Origin: Hepatocystis sp. ex Piliocolobus tephrosceles
Taxonomy: Eukaryota > Apicomplexa > Aconoidasida > Haemosporida > Plasmodiidae
Length of the DNA stretch: 22,012 nt
Direction of reading: 5' to 3'
Assembly: GCA_902459845.2 (NCBI GenBank)
Contig: CABPSV020000229.1
Span: 1 to 22,012, forward strand
The notes under the pieces are model-generated. The model saw only the letters and a list, made by a program, of their open reading frames with translations, was not told the DNA's origin and ran no database searches. Shown here one piece after another: positions 11,252 to 20,354 of this stretch. The translations under genes were made by a program, and so were the position numbers. Position 1 is the stretch's first letter, and each line of letters starts with the position of its first letter.

Positions 11252-11371
11252 GCATGAAAACGGGCATGAAAATGGGCATGAAAACGGGCATGAAAACGGG
11301 AATGAAAATGGGCATGAAAACGGGTATGAAAACGGGCATGAAAATGGACATGAAAATGGGCATGAAAACGG
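11252..11371 (+). repeat. 12-bp repeat, about 10 units, open as (HENG)n on the plus strand
   Basis: Ten units of CATGAAAACGGG with few substitutions. In the plus-strand frame starting at 11253 they read HENG, with one NENG and one YENG. The frame continues through QKTVKKKEEKKEEK to a TGA at 11451 and has no ATG; an upstream TAA lies at 11193. A T-rich tract ending ATATAAACAG directly precedes it and resembles a splice acceptor. It may be a terminal exon of an unrecognised gene or a non-coding minisatellite. Minus-strand frames give MPVF/CPFS repeats, probably shadows. Confidence 0.8.
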
Positions 11372-11577
11372 GCAAAAAACGGTAAAAAAAAAAGAAGAAA
11401 AAAAAGAAGAAAAACACAGTTTACATACTTTACATTTTGCTTGTTTTGAATGAGAACAACTACTCTCAAATAGTAACCTGTTATAGCATGGCAAGTATGG
11501 AAGTGTATTAATCTACATATATGTGTATGTACGTATGTATGTATGTATGTATGTACGGGTTTATATACTTAATCATT

Positions 11578-11619
<42 letters not shown>

Positions 11620-12142
11620 ACTAACCGCTATTTAATAAATTGTTTCCTGTAAATATTACAATTTTATGCTCTTGCAAAAATATTGAAGTATAATGTCTAT
11701 TATAAACCTGTTTCATTCATTATTTTTATTTTGTATATACATATATTACATATATGTTCATAATTTCGGGAAGTAATGGACATTCACTTAAGCATTTAAT
11801 CATATACAATCGTCATTAAAACTGTACATATCTTATGAAATGAACAATATTTATTTTATTTTTTTGTTTTAATGTTTAATAGCAAAAAAGTAAGTAAATG
11901 GATGAATAAAAAAACAAAGCAACTAATGACGGAACAACAAATGGCAGAACAAAATATAACATAATAAAACATGGCAGAACAAAACAAAAAAATGCATCCA
12001 CTATTAAAAATAACTTAAGGTATAAACTTGAAGTTTAAACAAAAAAAAAAAATTAGTTAATTCTGTAGTTCACTAGTTTCATTATTCCTATTATATATTA
12101 TGTTAAATGCACTTGTAATATTCTTTTTCTTCTTCTTCTTCT

Positions 12143-12188
<46 letters not shown>

Positions 12189-12612
12189 CAAATAGTCTTA
12201 AATAAGCAATAATAAAAATATGAATATATTTATATAAATATTTATTAGTTGTAAGTTTAATGTAATTATTTTTATACTATATATAAAATCGAAGCAAAAT
12301 ATGATGTGTCACAAATACACAATTTTAAAATTATATATACATACTTAAAAAAATGAATACGGGAAGTGGAAAATTAAACAAGATGAAACGGGTATAAACA
12401 AAACAATTAATAAATTGTGAGGTATGTACATATACATATATATCTTTTTACTCCTCTACAATTATTAATAAATTAATATAACTTTTTAATATTTTTTTAT
12501 TTATTTTTTTTATAACACATATGTTTCCTTTGGGAAATTATTAGAGTATGTAGTATAATATCTTTCTGTAATAATTTTTACAATACCTTTTTATTTACAC
12601 ACTGTTTATGCT

Positions 12613-14670
12613 TTAACTTCTTCTACTACTACTTCTGTTATTGCTTTTGTTACGACTTCTACTACTACTTCTGCTACTACTTCTGCTACTACTTCTGCTA
12701 CTACTGCTACTACTTCTGTTACTACTGCTACTACTTCTGTTACTACTGCTACTACTTCTGTTACTACTGCTACTACTTCTGTTACTACTGCTACTACTTC
12801 TGTTACTACTTCTACTAGTACCGCTACTACTACTTCTGCTATCGCTACTACAACTTCTACTGTCACTTTTGCGCATATTTTTTTTTCTAATCCTAACTCT
12901 GCTCCCACTTACACTTTTGGTCATACTTCTTTCTCTGCTCCAACACCTTTCTCGTGACCTATTTTCCCATTTTAGTAAACTCCTTTTTCTTTTTCTATAT
13001 ATTTCCATTTTATGTTTTTTTAAATGTCTTTTACTATCATTTTCACTTTCAATACTTTTTCTTTGTAACTTCTTGTTATGCTTTTCTTTATAATAATGTG
13101 ATGCTTGACTTGTTCTATTATTATAATTACTATCTGGTACTATTATTTTTTCTCCAAAGTATTTTTTACTTTTACACGTAACTTCAATATTTGCTACTGG
13201 TTTTGATGTTGGTTTTGATTGTGGTCTTGATATTACCCTTGATTTTGGTCTTGATTTTGGCCTTGATGTTAGTCTTGATTTTGGCCTTGATGTTAGTCTT
13301 GATTTTGGCCTTGATGTTGGTCTTGATTGTGGCCTTGATGTTGGTCTTGATTTTGACCTTGATGGTGACCCTCTTTCTGTTTCCACTATCGGTCCTGACT
13401 TTGACCCATCCCCACGTGTTCCTTGCCTATAACCATTTCTAAAATATCGTGAATTATTTATTTGCGGAGTTTGATAAGTAATATGTATTTTCCTTCCATA
13501 TAAAAAACAGTTATTTTTACGCATGATATTATCAGACGTCACTACATCATGTACTTCTATTAATGCACATTTTATATAATTACCTTTTTTAAAATCATCA
13601 GAACTAATTTTATTATTACGTGTGTCTATATTCTCCGTATGATTTTCATCTCCCTTGTTGGAACTTGAGTTTATTTTTTTCTTAGATGGAATGTTATACA
13701 TAAATATTTTTTTAATTTCACCACAGTCTTTAAAATAATCTACTATATCATTATCATTACACTTATAATATATATTACTTATTTTAAGTTTAAGTGATTT
13801 ATTTGTTTCTAATGGATGTTGTATTTCTTTACTTATTGTATTCATTTTTTTATTTATTTCGATTTTTTTATTTTTAAGATAAGATAAAACATTATTAATG
13901 TTTATGTTAATTTTATACGTTCGTTTAGATACACCTAAGGTAATAATATCATTACTCATGATTTTATATTTTTCATTTATTTTGCACACGTTTCCATTTA
14001 ATTTGGTTCTTGATTTAGATCCTACATCTATTAAATAAAGAAAATAATTTTTTGCAAAATATAATATACAATGGAATCTAGAAATGGATGGGTTCAAACA
14101 AATTATATCATTCATGTCATTTTTACCAAATGATATATATTCTTTTGCAATAAAAGAATAATCTTTTGTTTTTTCTTCTAATTTATAATTATTGTCTGTT
14201 TGTAAATTTGTGTTATTTAATGATGACCCTTTTATCATTTGTTTAGAAGTATTAATAACCTGGTTGGTGTTATTGTCACCGTCACCATCTTCATCCTCAT
14301 ATATGAACTTTTTTTCAAAGTATGTTTCTGTTATCAAAACATTTGCGATTAAATTTTTATCTGTTTGCATATTACAATTTAATAATAACCAAGAATATAT
14401 TTCTGTATTATTTAAAATATCATTTCGTATGTTCATATAAATTCGACCTAATTGGTTTTGCCCTTTTCTATTATAAACACCAAAAAAATATAAATCATTA
14501 ATCATATTTTTATTATATACTTTTTCAATATCCTCAACATTAACTTTATATATTATTTCACGTTTTCCTGTTTGTTTTAGGCTTTCACGCAGTTTTTCAT
14601 ACTTCCGAAATTTATCTCTTTGCATAGAGTCTACCCACCTTAATTTATTTGTGTTCCACACAGGGTTCTA

Positions 14671-14721
<51 letters not shown>

Positions 14722-15221
14722 GATTATATGTACATGTACAAAGAACCAAACACAAACATACATACACTCGCATATACTTTTATTACCTCATTAAAATAAG
14801 GAGAAATAACCATTAAATCATTAATAGTTAATAAATTTATTACATCAATCAGGCTTTCGCAAATTGCTCTTCTCGAAGTAGTTAAATCATTGTCATCATA
14901 ATAAAATACATTTTCATTTTGGAATAGTTTAATAGCTTTTCTTTCTTGTATTATATTTATATGATCATAATTAGAAACAGTAGAAGAACTTGTGTTTTGT
15001 ATAAAATTTGCTTTAACCTTTTCTAAGTGTTCATATTTATTTCGTAAAAAAAAATAACAATGATAAGGTGACACAAAATTGAAATCATTAAAAACTATTT
15101 CACATACATAATATAAATTCAAAAAATTATGAGGTCCACTAAAAATATCAATTGAAGTAAATATACATTCTTCTTTATATTCTTTTTCGTTAGTTATATC
15201 TGGTTGCGTAATTTTCTTCAT
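12613..15221 (-). CDS. FHA domain, RRM-like domain and Arg/Ser-rich tail; likely nuclear RNA-processing factor
   Basis: Exon 1 (15221-14787) joins exon 2 (14667-12613) by AATGAG|GTAATA and TTTGTAG|AACCCT in phase 0, giving 829 residues. The start is ATG at 15221, with an in-frame TAA four codons upstream. Residues 1-290 match nothing I recognise. An FHA domain (about 321-398) shows YISFGKND, LNPSISRFHCILYF, LIDVGSKSRTKLNG and DIITLGVSKRTY, closest to the SNIP1/Pml1/NIPP1 kind that occurs on spliceosome-linked proteins. An RRM-like domain (about 436-544) has RNP2-like LKISNI and RNP1-like GNYIKCALIEV. The rest is basic, with SRPKSRLT-type repeats and a long Ser/Arg tail. Architecture suggests phosphothreonine recognition plus RNA binding in the nucleus. 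The FHA Asn-Gly-Thr signature is altered to Ser-Arg-Thr. Orthology to SNIP1 is not claimed, since the RS region is at the opposite end. Confidence 0.87.
12640..12850 (-). repeat. Triplet and 21-bp repeat coding the Ser-rich tail
   Basis: Trinucleotide-like ACT/GCT/TCT repetition on the plus strand encodes RSSSSSN-type heptapeptides on the minus strand. A regular 21-base unit (ACTACTTCTGTTACTACTGCT) recurs about five times, with GTT at 12718, 12739, 12760, 12781 and 12802. The plus-strand poly-Leu frame across it is a shadow. Confidence 0.9.
13195..13370 (-). repeat. 24-bp coding repeat (SRPKSRLT-type)
   Basis: Degenerate 24-base units with the core GTCTTGATTTTGGCCTTGAT encode SRPKSRLT, SRPQSRPT and variants, in the basic linker between the RRM-like domain and the RS tail. 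Every second residue pair is Ser-Arg or Ser-Lys, as expected of an SR-protein kinase substrate (inference). Confidence 0.85.
14672..14719. repeat. Poly(A) run of 48 bases in the FHA-gene intron
   Basis: On the coding (minus) strand this is 48 T directly before the GTAG acceptor, so nearly half of the 119-base intron is its own pyrimidine tract. Confidence 0.95.
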
Positions 15222-15484
15222 TATGCATTATTAACTGCCTATTAAGTATACATACATGTATATACTTATTTGTATAAATATTTATGTATATGTATATGTA
15301 TATGTATATATATATATGTATACATTCTTTTTTTTTTTTTTTTTACTATCAAAGTTAAAATCTTTGTAGACATATCCTTTCTCTAAAATAATACTTTTTA
15401 AATCATTATTTTATAAGAAAAAAATTGTTAAAAAAAAAAAAAATAGTTGTGTTTTCTTTTATTTTTTTAAAACAATGTACGTGT

Positions 15485-15628
15485 ACAAATATATACCCAT
15501 ACATATACCCATACATATAACGTATACAAATGTATACCCATACATATAATATATACAAATATATACCCATACATATAATGTGCACAAATATGTACCTATA
15601 CATATAATACATACAAATATATACAAAT
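15485..15628. repeat. 29-bp AT-rich repeat, about 4.5 copies
   Basis: Units begin ACAAAT and contain ATACCCATACATATAA. They start at 15485, 15526, 15555, 15584 and 15613. The first unit is 12 bases longer because ATACATATACCC is duplicated within it. Non-coding by composition. Confidence 0.85.
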
Positions 15629-15719
15629 TCCTATTTTTTATAACTCAGTTTTGTTAATCCTTCCGACATAATTATAAAAATAGGCATAATTAAAACATCT
15701 TTGACACTATAATTAATGA

Positions 15720-15772
<53 letters not shown>

Positions 15773-15809
15773 ATGCTTAATTGTGATATTTTATTTTTTT
15801 GTTTTTAAG

Positions 15810-16450
15810 CTTTTCATTGGGACGGAGAAAGTATGAACTTCGATGGATATTGGAATAAATTAGGGTCTTATTTATGTTATCGTATATATATGTACATATT
15901 TATTTGTATATGAAAATATATAAGTAACAAAAACCAGAAACATCGCTAATTAAATGATCGGCAAAATAGCATGCTAATTTGTTCGTTCAATTAAAAGGGT
16001 CATTTGGTGAATAAAAAAAAAATAAATAAATAAAATAAAAAAAAAAAAATATATTTAAGATTAACAATGTACGAGACTAAGCTATATTAATATATAATTA
16101 TATTAAATTGAACTATAGTAAACTAAACTATAACAAACTGAACCATAGTAAACTGAACTATAACAAACTGAACTATAACAAATTGGACAAAGATGCTATA
16201 ATTTTGATCAACATAACACTGTTTTTTAAGCGAATAACAGTGTTCTTATAGCTAATAAAATTATTATCTTGTTAAGGATTAACTCCTATTAAAAAAAAAA
16301 AAAAAAAAAAAAAAATCAAAAGGAAAAGCGCAGTAGTAGTGACAGTAACAACAAACGGTACATATAAATATACCCATTCTTTACATGTATTAATCATACT
16401 TGACAACACAATTTCTGGGTCCTCACTTTTTAAATATCGTTTGTTAGTAG
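15810..16450 (+). CDS. Candidate cryptic exons 15810-15881 and 16277-16450
   Basis: Segment 15810-15881 directly follows the acceptor-like tract TTTTTTTGTTTTTAAG and reads FHWDGESMNFDGYW, then NKLGSY and more. With two Trp, three Gly and two Asp it is unlike the surrounding AT noise. It ends TTATC|GTATAT with one leftover base. A segment starting at 16277 (GTTAAG|GA) takes that phase and continues through LTPI, a Lys run from the A tract, then VTVTTNGTYKYTHSLHVLII, to TTAGTAG|GTATAA at 16450. Entry and exit phases match. A first exon is not found. It might be an unrecognised small gene or 5' exons of the following plus-strand gene. The second segment is also open on the minus strand, so its strand is uncertain. 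Confidence 0.3.
16110..16184. repeat. 15-bp repeat, 5 copies
   Basis: Five units of GAACTATAACAAACT with minor changes (GAACTATAGTAAACT, GAACCATAGTAAACT) run from 16110. They are upstream of the plus-strand gene and non-coding as far as can be seen. Confidence 0.9.
16215..16244. other. 9-bp perfect inverted repeat, 12-base loop
   Basis: AACACTGTT (16215-16223) and AACAGTGTT (16236-16244) are exact reverse complements, separated by TTTTAAGCGAAT. The nearest supported gene starts 330 bases to the right. It could be a paired protein-binding site or an RNA hairpin. Confidence 0.8.
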
Positions 16451-16573
16451 GTATAAAAAAAATATATATTATTTTTTTTTTTATTCCAATTTTTGCCAAG
16501 CACACGGAAATATATATACATACGTACATACATATAAACACATGTTTCCACTTTTGTTTTCTTTTTTGCTTGA

Positions 16574-18700
16574 ATGATAAGACTTACAAAATTTACGCAC
16601 GCTTCCTTACTACTGCACAATGAAAAAGACATAAGCTTCCATCGGTTAAAAATTTATGACATTATAAAACTGTTGAGAAAGAATAAAGATATAAAACAAG
16701 ATGACTTAGATAAGATAAATGTACAATTAATTAATACTATAAATCATATAAATCCACAACAAAGTATAAACAATATAATACATCATAATAAAAAGGATAA
16801 GGAAGATTTTATTTTTATAAAAAAAAAAATATATTTTAATCATTTATTACTTAAAACGATAGTTAATAGGAATGATAACAATTTTTTAGTATATGAATGT
16901 AAAGAAGATGTAAATAATAGTAATAATACTGAGATCGATGATTTACAATTACATGAAAATATAGGAAATATAAAAAAATTATATGGTAGGAACAAAAGAA
17001 AGTTCATATTAAACCGAAACTTAAAAAGTATGGATCCTATAAATGAAGACAATGATAATACTATTTTTTATAATGATATTTATAACAATAGTAAACAAAA
17101 AAAAAATATAGAACTCATAAACGGTCAAAATTTGAACATTACTACTCATGCGACACAAATAAAAAAAAAAAATATAAATAATTTTCAACCATTTGAATTA
17201 AAAAAGTTTTATTCTTGTTACGTGTTGGATAGTATATTGAGGCATGTATGTCTGTATATATACAATTATAAAATATTAAATAAAATGAATGAAGAATTAA
17301 AAAATGGATATGAATTGGTTTCAGCTTTATTAATGGCTAACATTTTTTATCAATTTTTTGAACTAAAGTTTGGTTATACGCTTTTGGTACATTTTTTAAA
17401 TGGGTTAAAGGTTTATAAAATAAAAAAAAAAATGGATTTTGATAATATGAGTTTTGAATTAATAAATGGGTATTTAAACGGGAAGTCTAGTATAATCGAA
17501 TCGAATAGAACTGAAATGAATAGTAATAAGTTAAACATAACTGACTCCGACATAACCGAAACGCTTTTACAACAAGATAAACCCTTTGAAAAAGAAGATG
17601 ATATATTCTTTATTATAGATTATCTCAACACTTATATTGAAAAAAATGAACATGAATATGCAGATTGTAATAATAAAATAAATGATAAGGATAAATTAAT
17701 AAAAAATGAAAACAATTGTTATATATATAAATTTGAAGAAAGTAAAGATAAAAAAATAAAATATGTTGTAGATAGTAAAAATAACATTTTATTATGTTAT
17801 AATATAAACATATCATATTTAAATTATTTTTTAAATATTATAAGTAATAAATATAATATTAACAAAATAAATTTTAACAATTACTGTTTATTACTTCATA
17901 TGTACAGCATGTCAAATAATTTTGTTACAAATTTTTTTGCATCGTTTCCTACGCTATTCTTAAAAAATAAAACATACTTAAATATTAATATGTATATTGT
18001 TTTATTAAATTCTTGTATATTTTTTTTAAAAGGAAACTCCTTTATAAATATGATTAATTCTTTTTGTGTGGATATATGTTGTGCCGATGATAGTGGACAA
18101 AGCAACGGGTATAGCAACATACAAAACAACGGGTATAGCAACATACAAAACAACGGGTATAGCAACATACAAAACAACGGGTATAGCAACATACAAAACA
18201 ACGGGTATAGCAACATACAAAACAACGGGTATAGCAACATACAAAACAACGGGTATAGCAACATACAAAACAACGGGTATAGCAACATACAAAACAACGG
18301 GTATATCCACAAAAATAATAACAAACTAATTGAAAAAACAAATAGTGACGCCATAGATTTGATAAAAGACAAAATATACGCATTGGTAGAACAAATAATT
18401 AATTATTTATTTATAAATAAAGAAATTATAAACAACAATCAATTATTATTAATATTCGAAATTTTATCTTTTATTAATTATAACAAGCAACTATTTTCTT
18501 TTATATTTAACAGAATAAATAACAATCTTTTGTTATTGCCAAAATATCAACTATTTTATTTTTTAAATTCGCTTTCAAGTTATGACATACGATGTAATGA
18601 AACAAAAAAAAAAATATATAATATGACTGTTAATAATATAAATCAGTATACGCACAAAGAAATTAAGTTGCTGGAATCATATTTACAGGTGAAATATTAA
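16574..18700 (+). CDS. Conserved-type helical-repeat protein, possibly mitochondrial (HPR/RAP-like), 708 aa
   Basis: This is a single open exon starting at ATG 16574, with an in-frame TGA immediately upstream. The N-terminus MIRLTKFTHASLLL is short, basic and amphipathic, as in mitochondrial presequences. Residues about 210-300 and 400-690 consist of Leu/Ile/Phe/Asn-rich helix pairs. The C-terminal stretch LLLLPKYQLFYFLNSLSSYD, followed by THKEIKLLESYL, resembles the heptatricopeptide/OPR-like repeats of apicomplexan organellar RNA-binding proteins. Asn/Lys-rich inserts interrupt these, including eight identical NGYSNIQN units (about 511-574). No RAP domain is visible and the protein stops part-way through what looks like a repeat. 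Function in organellar RNA or ribosome biology is inference. Upstream exons (see 15810-16450) are possible. Confidence 0.8.
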   Translation: MIRLTKFTHASLLLHNEKDISFHRLKIYDIIKLLRKNKDIKQDDLDKINVQLINTINHINPQQSINNIIHHNKKDKEDFIFIKKKIYFNHLLLKTIVNRNDNNFLVYECKEDVNNSNNTEIDDLQLHENIGNIKKLYGRNKRKFILNRNLKSMDPINEDNDNTIFYNDIYNNSKQKKNIELINGQNLNITTHATQIKKKNINNFQPFELKKFYSCYVLDSILRHVCLYIYNYKILNKMNEELKNGYELVSALLMANIFYQFFELKFGYTLLVHFLNGLKVYKIKKKMDFDNMSFELINGYLNGKSSIIESNRTEMNSNKLNITDSDITETLLQQDKPFEKEDDIFFIIDYLNTYIEKNEHEYADCNNKINDKDKLIKNENNCYIYKFEESKDKKIKYVVDSKNNILLCYNINISYLNYFLNIISNKYNINKINFNNYCLLLHMYSMSNNFVTNFFASFPTLFLKNKTYLNINMYIVLLNSCIFFLKGNSFINMINSFCVDICCADDSGQSNGYSNIQNNGYSNIQNNGYSNIQNNGYSNIQNNGYSNIQNNGYSNIQNNGYSNIQNNGYSNIQNNGYIHKNNNKLIEKTNSDAIDLIKDKIYALVEQIINYLFINKEIINNNQLLLIFEILSFINYNKQLFSFIFNRINNNLLLLPKYQLFYFLNSLSSYDIRCNETKKKIYNMTVNNINQYTHKEIKLLESYLQVKY
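18104..18308 (+). repeat. 24-bp coding repeat, 8 identical units (NGYSNIQN)
   Basis: Eight copies of AACGGGTATAGCAACATACAAAAC start at 18104 and every 24 bases, followed by a partial ninth (AACGGGTATA). I see no base difference between the eight units. Because 24 is divisible by 3, several frames on both strands stay open across the array. Those other frames (GIATYKTT on plus; PVVLYVAI, PLFCMLLY on minus) are shadows. Confidence 0.97.
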
Positions 18701-18868
18701 ACTAATTAAAGCAGTTAAATTAATTAAAAAAACGAATAAAACGAGTAAAAAAAAAAATTCAAAAAAAAACATATTATAACTAAGTTTTAATGACGTTTTT
18801 TTGATGACTAAAAAAAAATTATACATATATATACATAAATGTAAATATATGTACACCTATATAGTTCC

Positions 18869-18871
<3 letters not shown>

Positions 18872-18919
<48 letters not shown>
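18872..18919. repeat. Poly(T) run of 48 bases between convergent genes
   Basis: This lies in the 224-base gap between the stop of the plus-strand 708-residue gene (18700) and the stop of the minus-strand gene (18925). On the minus transcript it is 48 A beginning six bases after the stop codon, a genome-encoded poly(A) stretch. No separate terminator signal can be identified. Confidence 0.95.
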
Positions 18920-18922
<3 letters not shown>

Positions 18923-18924
18923 TG

Positions 18925-20354
18925 TTATTGTGTCTTTTTTTCATTAAAACGATAATTTGGCTTCATATCAAAAATTTTAATAATTTTAAAAAAATAAATT
19001 TGTTCATTTTTAGTAGTTGATAATTCGGGATATTTTTCCGTATCTCGTTGAAAATTATCATTATAAAGACCTTTCTCCTTACTGTTATTAGTACTACCAC
19101 AGTAGTTACTACTACTGCTATTAATACTACTGCTATTACTACTACTACTGCTATTACTACTACTACTGCTATTACTACTGCTATTACTAGTACTATTACT
19201 ACTACTATTGTTACTACCATAAACTACATTATTATTAATATCTTTGGTCGCTTTCCCGTTATTGCACATTTTGCTATTTAGCTCTTTAAAGCTATTATTG
19301 CAATTATGTTTTTCTTCTTTTTTATCGGAAAATGGGTTTCTCATTTTGGCACTGAGTTTTTTATTCAAATAACTGTTAAAACATTGTAAGTTATAAATAT
19401 TTATATTATCATCTACAATTAAATAATATGGATATGGTAGCGCATTTTCGAACATGTTTCTCAATTCAGTCTATAAAAAAAAAAAAAAAAGAAGAAAATA
19501 TAAAGCGTGTATAATAGATACATACGTAGACACACGTGTATGCAACGTATACATACGACAAAAAAAAAAGGTGTTTTTTTAACTATCACAAAGAACTTTA
19601 CCTGATTCAAAGCATTAAGAACGATCATGAATTGTTCATAATTATCTATGAATAAATAAAGAGGGCAATTGTGTAACATAACAGAATATAAACTGTGGAA
19701 AATAGTATACACATAATCTTGATTAAATATTTTTTTCTGTTTAATTAAATAAATATAAGTATTTTTTATTAATTCATCATTTATTATTTTACTTAAATTT
19801 TTAATATGACTAACTATAATTTTTAAATTAGGGAAAATTTTAATATCATTTAAATTAATTTTATACGATATAAGACTGTAATAAAATTGCATAAAGGCAT
19901 CATAATAAGTATTTGAAAATAAAATATGATATTCATTTAAATCGTATAAACATATTTTTGATAAATAAACAGGGTTTATACCATAATAAAGACTACTAGT
20001 TTTAAATATATTGTTTAAACTTTGTTCTTTATCATTTATATATATATTACTTGTTTCTACATCTTTATTATTGTTCGTTTTTTTATTTATTTTATATGAA
20101 TATATATTTTTTACATTATATTCATTTTTATAATCTAATATATCTTTGTTTTGGCTTAAATCACTTAAGCTATCAAAATACCAGTCATATATATTAGGGA
20201 AAAGTGTTTTTTTTTTTTTATAAAATTTTAAAGAAGTAAAAAGTATTCCTGGTTTTTTAATATAAACAAAATAAGTTCCTTTAGATTTTTGATAATAATA
20301 TTCTCTAATGTAATAATTAAACAGTTTTCTTATTTCGTTATAATTTGTATTCAT
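18925..20354 (-). CDS. Protein of unknown function, 432 aa, two exons
   Basis: Exon 1 (20354-19602) joins exon 2 (19470-18925) by AATCAG|GTAAAG and TTATAG|ACTGAA in phase 0, across a 131-base intron. The start MNTNYNEIRKLFNYYIREYYY has no signal peptide. Residues 1-80 are basic and aromatic (KGTYFVYIKKPGILFTSLKF). An Asn-rich insert follows (about 80-115), then a dense Leu/Ile/Tyr/Phe region crossing the splice junction (about 120-290; VLNALNQ then TELRNMFENALPYPYYLIVD), which looks like one folded domain. A Ser/Asn low-complexity stretch (about 330-375) precedes a conserved-looking tail (IYFFKIIKIFDMKPNYRFNE). No catalytic motif or known family is recognised. The uninterrupted frame across the intron and normal splice sites support a real gene. 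Confidence 0.8.
19090..19215 (-). repeat. Triplet repeat coding Ser/Asn run
   Basis: ACT/GCT/ATT triplets on the plus strand encode Ser and Asn (SNSSSSSNSSSSSN-type) in the 432-residue protein. The poly-Thr/Ala plus-strand frame over it is a shadow. Confidence 0.85.

Larger units (their letters stand above)
10529..12612. other. Spacer between two minus-strand genes
   Basis: This holds the upstream region of the methyltransferase gene and the downstream region of the FHA/RS gene. It contains a 16-bp repeat (10548-10675), (TA)n runs (10845-10873, 11157-11174), a 12-bp repeat (11252-11371), an (ATGT)n stretch at about 11520-11557, T runs at 11581-11617 (37) and 12145-12188 (44), and a TTC-triplet run just before the latter. 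A 24-codon plus-strand ORF at 10719-10793 (starts MHNYTTFWLNKCEF) is too short to call. Confidence 0.6.
15222..16573. other. Divergent spacer with possible hidden exons
   Basis: This lies between the start of the minus-strand FHA/RS gene and the start of the plus-strand 708-residue gene, so it should hold two promoters. It contains a 29-bp repeat (15485-15628), a 47-base A run (15725-15771), a 15-bp repeat (16110-16184), a 9-bp inverted repeat (16215-16244) and a 25-base A run (16291-16315). Several islands of higher G+C are open and protein-like: 15347-15382, 15645-15706, 15810-15881 and 16317-16450. Confidence 0.6.

Noticed and set aside
11001..11417. Minus-strand ORF with MPVFMPIF repeats
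   Set aside because: It starts in an A/T homopolymer, crosses (TA)n and simple repeats, and has no coherent protein outside the 12-bp array.
12606..12908. Minus-strand ORF of Val/Glu/Ala repeats and plus-strand poly-Leu ORF
   Set aside because: Frame shadows of the RS/Ser tail repeat. The RS reading continues from FHA and RRM-like domains in the same exon and is the real one.
17896..18383. Minus-strand Cys/Leu/Tyr/Pro repeat ORFs over the 24-bp array
   Set aside because: Antisense shadows of the NGYSNIQN repeat, with no domain content outside the array.
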